Shown one piece after another: positions 9,612 to 19,600 of a DNA stretch of 64,000 bases. Position numbers and translations under genes: made by a program. The notes under the pieces are model-generated. The model did not search any database. It was given only the letters and a program-made list of their open reading frames with translations, and had not been told where the DNA came from. The stretch is from Terriglobia bacterium (GTDB taxonomy: Bacteria > Acidobacteriota > Terriglobia > Terriglobales > Acidobacteriaceae): NCBI GenBank assembly GCA_020072585.1, contig JAIQGL010000026.1, forward strand, positions 62,001 through 126,000, read 5' to 3'. The first letter of the stretch is position 1; each line of letters opens with the position of its first letter.

Positions 9612-10652
9612 ATGACAATCTCAACCAGCAAACCTTCTCTCGGAAAATTAGGCGCTATTCAGCCACGCAAAGTTATGGCAGGGCAGTCGCTTGTGCATGA
9701 GTCCTCGTTATCGCCGGGACAAAGGTTCCCAATGGTACTTGAGCCCTCCGCGCCGGGAGTTGATCTATTGGCCTGGGCCCGCGAGAGCCGGGGCTTCATC
9801 GAGCGGAGCCTGTTGGAACGTGGCGGCATTCTTTTTCGCGGATTCGGACTGCAATCTCCCGCCACTTTCGAAGAATTCATCAATATTGTTTCCGGCGAGG
9901 CGCTGGAATACCGCGAACGCTCTTCCCCGCGCAGCGCCGTCGCCGGAAACATTTACACGTCCACCGAACATCCGCCTGACCAGCATATCTTTCTGCATAA
10001 CGAGAACTCCTATGCCGGCACCTGGCCTCTGAAAATCTTTTTCTGCTGTGTGACAGCGGCCCAGCAGGGCGGCGAAACACCCATCTGCGATGTGCGGCGC
10101 GTCTACCAGCGCATTCCTACTAATGTACGGGAGCGCTTCGAGCAAAAAGGCGTCATGTACGTCCGCAACTTCTCTAACCACATCGGGCTTTCCTGGAAAA
10201 CGGTTTTCCAGACAGAGGACCGCGCCAAAGTAGAACAGTATTGCCAGAATGCCGGCTATCAATTCGAATGGCGCGACTCCAATCAGTTGCGCACGCGGCG
10301 GGTTGCTCCTGCTGTGGCCACCCATCCTCAAACTGGAGATCGGGTATGGTTTAACCATGCAGCTTTCTTCCACGTGTCCACTTTGGAACCGGCTGTCCGC
10401 GACGCCTTGCGCGCTCAGTTCGCAGATGAAGACCTGCCCAATCAAACTTATTACGGTGACGGCGCTCCCATCGAAAATGCAGCCCTGGATGCGATTCGTG
10501 AAGCCTACTACGCAGAGACCATAAAGTTTCCGTGGCAGCCGGGAGATGTGTTGGCCTTGGATAACATGCTTGCCGCTCACGGACGAACGCCCTATGTGGG
10601 CCCCCGCAAGATTCTCGTCGGCATGGCGACTCCTCACAACAAACACAACTAA
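9612..10652 (+). CDS. TauD/TfdA (SyrP-like) Fe(II)/2-oxoglutarate-dependent oxygenase
   Basis: A 346-residue non-heme iron enzyme of the TauD/TfdA family, most like the SyrP-type proteins that hydroxylate carrier-bound amino acids in NRPS pathways. The metal triad is readable: H129-x-E131 in FLHNENSY and the distal His323 in AAHGRTPYVGPRK, with Arg332 placed to bind 2-oxoglutarate. The acidic residue is Glu, which fits hydroxylation and argues against a halogenase, which would have Ala or Gly there. The start has a strong AAGGAGG six bases upstream. The gene sits 27 bases after NRPS 1 and 22 bases before NRPS 2, so it is almost certainly co-transcribed with them. A likely substrate is an amino acid held on one of the peptidyl carriers, for example Asn or Asp at the beta carbon; this is inference. 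The degenerate C-like domains on both neighbours may dock it. Confidence 0.9.
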   Translation: MTISTSKPSLGKLGAIQPRKVMAGQSLVHESSLSPGQRFPMVLEPSAPGVDLLAWARESRGFIERSLLERGGILFRGFGLQSPATFEEFINIVSGEALEYRERSSPRSAVAGNIYTSTEHPPDQHIFLHNENSYAGTWPLKIFFCCVTAAQQGGETPICDVRRVYQRIPTNVRERFEQKGVMYVRNFSNHIGLSWKTVFQTEDRAKVEQYCQNAGYQFEWRDSNQLRTRRVAPAVATHPQTGDRVWFNHAAFFHVSTLEPAVRDALRAQFADEDLPNQTYYGDGAPIENAALDAIREAYYAETIKFPWQPGDVLALDNMLAAHGRTPYVGPRKILVGMATPHNKHN

Positions 10653-10674
10653 TCAACCTTGCAGGGATAATCCT

Positions 10675-13600
10675 ATGTCAAATATTGCCGTACCAGCACT
10701 GGAAGGCGTAGCTCTCTCTCTTCAGCAGAACCGCGTCTGGCGATTGCAGCAGGAAACACACCGGAACCTGCGCACGCGCTTTGCAATCACCATACGGGGT
10801 CCAATAGATCATGCCCGTCTGGAAGCTGCGTGGAATCAGGTCGAAGAGCGCTATCAGATTCTGCGCACTTCCTTTGAGTACCTCCCTGGCATCAAGGACC
10901 CGTTGCAAGTTGTACAAGCGCTCGGCAGCAGCTTGCGGTTTGCCGATGCGATGCTGAACGGCGATGATCCATTCAAGCCCGAACTGTTTTCAGAGATGGA
11001 GTCCGGCAAGAGTTCCACTGGAGGCAACCAGGTACTTGTCACCTTATATAAGATCAATGAAAAGCGTCACATTCTGGCCTTCAGCCTGCCGGTTCTACTC
11101 GCTGACGGTGAGACCGCCCGGATCATCTTTCAGGAGTTGTGCCGGTTTTATGAGTCCGGTGGTGCAGAGCAAGCGGAAACCATTCAGTATGCTCAATTCT
11201 CCGAGTGGTACAGCGAGCTGCTTGCTGGTGATGACATTGCGGAGATCCGCTCCTACTGGCAGCGCCGGGGAGAATTGGCCGCCACGGAGTTTCCCCTTAA
11301 ATGTAAAAAAGATTCTGCGTCCAATCCTGCTTCGATCGTCGGGATTCCGTTGTCGCGTGCGCTACAAAGTCTGCTGGATCAGGTCACTCAGAACCTTGAA
11401 TCAACAATTCCTGACTTCCTGTTCGCTGCCTGGCAAGTTCTTCTGTACCGGTTCACCGGTCAATCGCCGGTAGTTCTCGGTTGCCTGATAGATGGACGGA
11501 AATATGAAGAGCTTGATGGCATGCCAGGACTAACAGCCAGATATCTGCCGGTGGCCTGCCGAATGGACGACAACTTGAGGTTTAGAGATGTTCTGAAGCA
11601 GAGCACAATCGAGAGAGAAGATGTTTACCAATATCAGGAAGGCTTTCCGGGTACGTCTTCAGAAACCAATATCGCCTCAGGCCCGCCGGTTGCGTTCGAA
11701 AGCTATACGCTTCCACTCGCCCACTCCATTGGCAAACTCACCTTCAGGCTTGCTGGTGTGGTCTCTGAAGTCGACCTGCCTGACCTGGTTCTTGCCTGCA
11801 CCCAGAATGAAAAAAGTGTGGAGCTTGTCATCCGTTTTGATTCGGACGTATATGACTCTTCCTATGTCGAGAGGATCAGTGAAAGCTACCGGATCCTCAT
11901 CGAGGTAGCGTTACAACGCCCGGAAGTGGCTTTGGCAGACCTGCCGCTACTCAATGAACCAAAGTTCATGAGATGGCTGGAGCAAATCAACGGCCCGCAA
12001 AAGTCTCTGGCAAATATCAGCTTTGTTCACGACGTTATTGCCCAGGTCGCGCAGGATCACCCGAATGAGATAGCAATTGAGGGCGAAGGAGTTGCCGTCA
12101 GTTACGGCAAAATGCTCACGGAAGCTGACGGCCTGGCACGTCAACTGCGCGATCTGGGTATAGGTCCTGAATCCGTAGTGGCAATCCTGATGGAACATTC
12201 CCCGGAATTGATTGTTGCCATACTTGGAGTGCTGCGGTCGGGAGCTGCTTATTTACCGATTGATCCAGCTCTGCCGCAGGAACGTATTGCGTACATGCTG
12301 GAAGACAGCCATGCCCGCCTTCTGCTCACGAAAGAAGCTTTTGTTCCATCATTGCCTGCGCGCCGCCCTGAACTGCTGCTGGTGAAACCTGATTGGCAAT
12401 CCCAGGCCGTGAAAATTGGCGTTGCCAGCGATAATCGCCCCAATCTTGTTCCAGAGAATCTTGCTTACCTGATCTACACCTCTGGATCTACCGGCGCTCC
12501 CAAAGCGAGCATGATCACCCATCGCGGCCTCTCGAATTACGTTCAATGGGCAATCGAAGCTTACAGGGTGAAGCAGGGAGCAGGAGCGCCGCTGCATTCA
12601 TCGATTGGATTTGATCTCACAGTTACCAGCGTGTTTGGGCCTCTTGTTGCGGGGAAGAAAATTGTGCTCACCAGCATGGAGGGTCTGTCCGACTGCTTGC
12701 GAGCAAATGAGAATTTCAGCCTGTTGAAGGTCACGCCGGCACATGCGCGCATCCTTGGTACGCAATTGCCTTCCGTGGAAGCGCCTGGCAAAGCTCGCTA
12801 TCTGGTTCTTGGCGGTGAAGCGCTCCGGCCAGGCGACATCGAGTTCTGGCATCAACATGCTCCGGGCACTGTATTGATCAACGAGTATGGTCCAACAGAA
12901 ACTGTGGTCGGCTGCTGCGTGTATCAAGTGGCCGGCGCTTTAGCGCAGGGCGAGGTGGTTCCAATCGGCAAGCCTATCGCGAACACCCAAATGTATGTCT
13001 TCGACCAGCAGCTTCACCCTGTTCCTGTTGGCGTTACGGGCGAGATTTACGTGGCGGGAGAGGGATTGGCTCGTGGTTATTTAAATCGGCCCGACCTCAC
13101 CGCAGAGCGTTTTTTGCCCCACCCATGCAGCTCTGTTCCGGGGGCACGCATTTATCGTACTGGTGACCTCGGACGCTATCTCATTGATGGAAATCTCGAC
13201 TGCCTCGGCCGCACCGATCACCAGGTGAAGATTCGCGGCTATCGCGTCGAATTGGGCGAAGTTGAATCGATGCTGGAAAAAATTCCGGCAGTCGGACAGG
13301 CATGTGTGATTGCCCGCAACACGAATCGCGGCGCGCAGCTTGTCGCCTATCTGGTTGCCGCCGCGGACGAAGAAAAGAAATCCATCCCCGTGAGCGAACT
13401 TCGCGAACATCTTTCCCGGCATCTCCCTGAGTACATGGTCCCGGCTGTGTATGTGTGGCTGAAAGAACTGCCGCTCACTGCGAATGGCAAAGTTGATCGC
13501 AAAGCCCTGCCGTCTCCCGATGAGGCGGGAATGGAGATTGGAAAATACACCGAGCCACGGACCCTGGAGGAGCAGATTCTTTGCGGAATCTGGAGCCAGG

Positions 13601-16600
13601 TGCTTTCCATGGAGCGCATCGGCATTGATGACAATTACTTCGCGCTGGGCGGCGATTCCATCCGCAGCCTGCAAATCATCACCCGCGCAGCGGAACGCGG
13701 CCTGAAATTTACGGTAGGCGACCTCTTTCTCTACCAGACGGTCCGCACTCTGGCCCAGAACCTTGAAAATCTAAAAGTGGCGCTGGAAGTAAAAGCCGGA
13801 CCTTTTTCTCTGATCACGCCGGAAGACCGGCGTCTGCTGCCCGAGGATGCGGAAGCCGCTTATCCGCTTACCCGGCTTCAGGCGGGAATGGTTTTCCACC
13901 GTGAATTGCATCCGGAGTCGGCTGTGTATCACGACATTGGTACCTTCCATTTGCGCCTGCCATTGCACGAGGAAGCCCTTAGAGAAGCAATACGGCGCGT
14001 CATCGCCAGACATCCAACCCTGCGCACTTCCTTTGATCTGGTGAGTTACAGCCAACCCTTACAGATTGTTCATCGCGAAGCACCAGTTCCCTTTACGCTC
14101 GTTGATTTGACCCATCTCGATGAGAAAGCCCAAAAGACCGCGCTGGATGAGTGGGTTGAGGCCGACAAGCACCGCGCATTCGATATCACACAATATCCGC
14201 TGATTCGCTTCCACGTGCACAAGCGTTCCGCAGAAACATTTCAGTTCTCGCTTTCTTTCCACCACGCAATTCTCGATGGCTGGAGCGATGCGAGCATGCT
14301 CACCGAAATTGCAGAGACATACCTCCATGAATTGGGAGGTGAAACTTTCAATCCACCGTTACCGCAAACGCAATTTCGTGATTTTGTCCTGCTGGAGATG
14401 CAGGCGATTGAGTCCGAAGAGCACCGCCGGTTCTGGCAGGAGAGGTTGGAAGGCAGCGAATTCATCCGGGTACCTCGCTGGAAGCCCACTCCAATTGCCC
14501 GGGACCGCGGAATCGGTTATTGCGAAGTCGAAATTTCAGACGACCTATCCAATGCGCTCAAACGTCTTGCCTTGTCTGCCGCAGTTCCAATCAAGAACGT
14601 TCTTCTGGCTGCTCACATGCGCGCGTTGGCGATGCTGAGCGGAAAAACCGATGTCACAACGCTCCTTACTTCCGTAGGGCGGCCTGAAACACCGGATGGA
14701 GATAGCGTCTTGGGCCTTTTCCTTAATAGCACCCCGTTTCGCATGAAACTATCAGGCGGAAAGTGGCGCCAGCTTGTGGATGAAGCCTTTGCCCTTGAAA
14801 CGCCGGCTGTTCCGTCCCGGCGCTACCCGATGGTGGAGATCCAAAAACTGCTTGGTCGTAACCAGATCTCTGAAACCGGATTCTACTTCACCCACTTCCA
14901 CATTTATCACGGCCTTGACCGGTTCGAGCAGTTCCAATTGCTCGAACACTATTACTACGAAGAAACGAATATCAATCTGCTAGCCAACTTTTCCGTGGAA
15001 GCATTCACTGACAAAGTCCGGTTTCATCTCACATGCGATCAAACCGAAATCGGTCCTGAACAATTGGCCGCTCTTGCCGGGTACTATCACCGCATCCTCT
15101 CTGAGATGGCCACGCATCCGGACGACAGCTATGACTCGCTGAGTTTTCTTTCCCAGGCGGAGTATGAGTCAGCTATGACTGCGGCAGGACATTGTGAAGC
15201 CCAGCCGCAAACGCAACTCTGGATTCATGAACAGTTCTCCCGTCAGGCTCTGTTAACGCCTGATGCCTTTGCTGTCTGGGATGGCACTGGACCTTTGACC
15301 TACAAACAACTGGATGAGCAATCCAACCAACTCGCTCATTATCTTCGTTCCGTTAGTGTGCAATCAGAGGTTATTGTTGGACTCCTTCTGGAGAGGTCCC
15401 AGGACGTTGCCATCTCTGTGCTCGGGGTACTAAAGGCAGGAGGAGCCTATCTCCCACTTGATCCGGGATATCCCTGGGAGCGCCTCGACTTTATCCTTCG
15501 CGATGCCGGCGTAAAAGTTTTGATTACGCAGCAGAAATTCAAAGAACGGTTTGCCGCCCTTCCCGTCAGCATCTTCTATATAGATGTTGATCGCGGATCG
15601 TTATCCCATTCCATTCACGAGCCACCCAAAGCGGTCGCGTCTTCTGAAACTCTGGCTTACGTCATCTATACCTCAGGCTCAACCGGCCAGCCCAAGGGAG
15701 TCATGATATCCCATGGCAACCTCGCGAACTATATCTCCTGGTGCAAAGCCAATTACCTGCCGGCCGAGGGTAAGGGATCGCTGGTGCACTCCTCTATTTC
15801 ATTTGATTTGACCGTGACTTCCTTGCTGGCTCCGCTGGTTGCAGGACAAACGGCTGCCATGGTAGCTGACGCAATCGGGATTGAGGCTCTTGGAGACGCG
15901 TTCCGTCAAGGCCGTGATCTCAGTTTCGTAAAGCTTACTCCCAGCCATTTGCGTTTGTTGCGAGAACAACTTGCTGAAGCCGATCTCGCCGGACACACAA
16001 AGGCCTTGATCATCGGCGGAGAAGCTCTGCATTGGGAGGACATTCAGCATTGGCATGCTGCCGTACCCGAATGCCGGATGATCAACGAATACGGCCCGAC
16101 TGAAGCTACAGTCGGGTGCTGCGTGTTTTGTGTCGAAGGCGAAACAGCAGCCAATGCCGGTGATGTGCCCATTGGTCACCCAATCACAAATGCCACGCTT
16201 TACGTTCTGGATGAGTTTCTGCAACCTGCACCCATCATGACTCCCGGTGAACTCTTTATTGGCGGAGTCTGCGTGGCGCGTGGCTATCTCAACAGGCCGG
16301 GCCTTACAGCAGAAAAATTCATTCCCGATCCTTTTTCATCCATCGAAGGCGCTCGTTTATACCGCACAGGCGACCTCGCAAGACGTCTTACTGACGGCAA
16401 TCTCGACTTCCTTGGCCGCCGTGACAATCAGCTTAAGATTCGAGGGTTCCGCATTGAACTGGGAGAGATTGAGGCAGTATTGAACGGGCATGAAGCGGTC
16501 GCGCAGGCTGTTGTCCTGGCCAGAACCTTCAAAAATTCAGAACGGCAACTCGTAGCTTATGTTGTCCCTGCCCGCTCCAGCATAAGCATCGACGAATTGC

Positions 16601-19600
16601 GCTCATATCTGCAAAGCAAGCTGCCGGACTACATGGTCCCGGCAGTCATTGTGTCCCTGGAGAAGCTGCCGCTTACCCGAAATGGCAAGGTTGACCATGC
16701 AGCCCTGCCTGATCCGGTTGCCTCCCGCGCTGCCGGCTTGCCTGAGTTTGTTGCTCCACGCACACCAGAAGAGCAGATATTGGCCGGGGTATGGGCAAAA
16801 GCCCTGAAGGTTGAGCGGGTAGGAATTGATGATGACTATTTTGCCCTCGGTGGCGATTCGATTCGCAGCATCCAGATCGTCGCTCTGTCCCGTGAGCGCG
16901 GATTGTTGTTTACATTGCAACAGCTTTTCCAGAATCCGACAGTTCACAGGCTTGCAGAGGCCCTGCACAGCCAGCAAGTTAACTCCGCTGTGTCTCCGGT
17001 GACTGAGCACTTTAGTCTGATTTCTGAGCAGGATCGTGCATTGCTGCCTGCCGAAGTAGAGGATGCTTATCCGCTGAGCCGGATGCAGGCTGGCATGATC
17101 TACCATCGCGAACTTCACCCCGAGGCGGCCATCTACCACGACATAATGAGCGCCCACGTGAAGGCGCCTTTCCGTCAAGATTTTTTAGAGCAGGCTATTC
17201 GCCAGCTTTGTTCGCGCCATCCCGTCCTGCGCACCTCGTTTGACCTCTCCCGCTATAGTGTCCCGCTTCAGCTCGTCCATTCCTTTGTTCCGCTGCCGCT
17301 CGCGGTTGAAGACCTGCGCGGCCTTGACCGTGCTGCACAGGAGGCCGCCATTGCCGAATGGATGGAAAGCGAGAAGGCCCGAGGTTTTGATATCTCCCAG
17401 GCCCCGCTTCTCAGGTTCCAGATACACAGGCGGTCTGATGAGACCTTCCAGTTTACGTTTTGCTTCCATCACGCCATTCTCGATGGATGGAGTGATGCAA
17501 CCATTCAGACGGAACTCGGGCAGAGCTATATGTTCCTGCTCTATGGAGAAGCGCCGCCTTTTATTGCTCCACAAACCAAGTACCGCGAATTCATTGCACT
17601 CGAACAGGAAGCGCTCAGATCTTCTGAGGCCCGGGATTTCTGGTTAAAGAAGCTGGAAGGAGCAGAGCCCATCCTCTTGCCACGGCCAAACCAGCCGGCA
17701 AGCGGCCCGGCAGAAAAACGAGGCGTGTTCCGGGTAAACGTGCCTATCTCTCCGGTGTTGTCAGAGCAACTGCAAAAGCTTGCTCTTTCAGCGGCAGTGC
17801 CAGTGAAAACCGTTTTGTTCGCTGCGCATTTCGCGGTCATGCAGTGGGTCTCCGGGCGCAGCGATGTGCTGACCTCTACGGTCGCGAATGGACGCCCGGA
17901 AACGACAGACGGCGACCGCATTTTGGGATTGTTTCTGAACAGTACGCCGTTCCGCATGCAGGTTGGACGGACGTGCTGGACTGATCTGATCAGGAATATT
18001 TTTGCCGCCGAAAGGGAAGTCCTTCCGTTCCGGCGCTTTCCGCTCATAGAGCTTCAACAATTATTGAAGCGCCCACGTCTTTCTGAAGTAATGTTTTACT
18101 TCACCCACTATCACATCTATCGCCAGCTCGACCGTTTCGCAGATTTGGAAGTGCTTGAGGAGAGGCCCTATGAGGAGAGCAGCTACACGCTCGTCTCGAT
18201 GTTCAGTGTAGATCCGCACACCAATCGAGTAGCGGCGCAATTGTGTTTTGACCGTACCCAGGTGAGCCAGGCCTTTGGCGAACTCATGACCTCCTGGTAT
18301 GAGCAGGCTTTAACCAGCCTCACGGCAGACCCGGAATCACTTGTGGCTTCATCGCCCGCGTTGTCACCCGAGCAGCGCCATACGGTGCTTGAAGTCTGGA
18401 ACGATACCCGGCGCGGGTATCCGCGCAACGAAACGACTGTCAGCGTTTTCGAGCAGCAAGCCCGGGTGACTCCATTTGCCATTGCGCTGGTTTCCGATGA
18501 GAAGACCCTGACCTACGATGAACTGAATCGCCAGGCCAACCGGGTGGCGCACTGGCTAACGCGCCAGGGCGCCAAACCGGAGACCCTGGTTGGGCTTTGC
18601 ATGGAGCGTTCCCTTGAAACCTACGTTGTGATGCTTGGCATCGTGAAGGCTGGAGCCGCTTACGTGCCTCTTGATCCTGCCTATCCAGCGCCGCGATTGG
18701 AATTCCTGGTAAAGGATAGTGGCGTGTCCTTTGTCCTTACGACTGAGAAGCTGCAAAAGCTCTTGCCTGCCGCGTTGACGAAAGTCATTCCTCTCGATCG
18801 GTTCTGGAAGGAAATTTCCGCGGAGAAGGAATTCGATCCTGAAGTCAAGGCTTCAGCCGAAAGTCTGGTTTATCTGATGTACACGTCGGGTTCGACCGGA
18901 GCACCCAAAGGCGCCATGATTACGCATCGTGGAGTGGTTCGCCTGGTCAAGAACAACTGGTTTTGCGATTTGTCCGGGAGTCAGACCTTTCTCCAGTTCG
19001 CGCCGATTTCCTTTGATGCTTCCACATGGGAAATCTGGGGTGCTCTGCTGAATGGGGCGCGGCTTGCAGTCTGTCCTTCCGGTGCTGCATCGCTGGAAGA
19101 ACTCGACACGGCGATCCGCAAACATCACGTTTCTGTGCTGTGGCTTACCGCGCCCTTGTTCCACCAGTTGGTTAATCATGCCCCGCATATTCTAAAGCCG
19201 GTCAAGACCTTGCTTGCGGGCGGCGATGTCCTTGTGCCCGACGGGGTGGTCAAGGCGTTAAATTTTCTCGAAGGCGGGGCTGTCGTCAACGGATATGGCC
19301 CCACCGAGAACACAACTTTTACCTGTTGTCATCCCATGCGCAGCGCGGACCAGGTTGGCGTTGCCGTCTCCATTGGCCGGCCAATCGCTAATACCCAGGT
19401 ATATAGCTTGAATGAAGAAATGGAACTGCTTCCTCCTGGAATTGCAGGGGAGCTTTTCATTGCCGGTGATGGTCTGGCCCGTGGCTATATCAACCGGCCC
19501 GATCTGACAGCGGAGAAATTCGTCCCGCATCCATTCAGCAGCCAGCCAGGGGAAAGGCTCTATCGTACTGGTGATCTGGTGCGCTACGGTACCGATGGCG

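Noticed and set aside
9765-10646. Long open frame of 293 codons on the - strand opposite the oxygenase gene
   Set aside because: It is wholly antisense to a gene with clear motifs, has no family sequence, and mirrors the codon pattern of the + strand gene.
9612-10652. The oxygenase as an SyrB2-type halogenase
   Set aside because: The metal motif is H-x-E, whereas halogenases have Ala or Gly at the acidic position.
13860-15100. Possible epimerase or dual E/C domains in NRPS 2
   Set aside because: The domains follow LGGDSI-type carriers, but they keep HHAILDG, have no dual-type N-terminal motif and are followed directly by A domains, so they are annotated as condensation domains.
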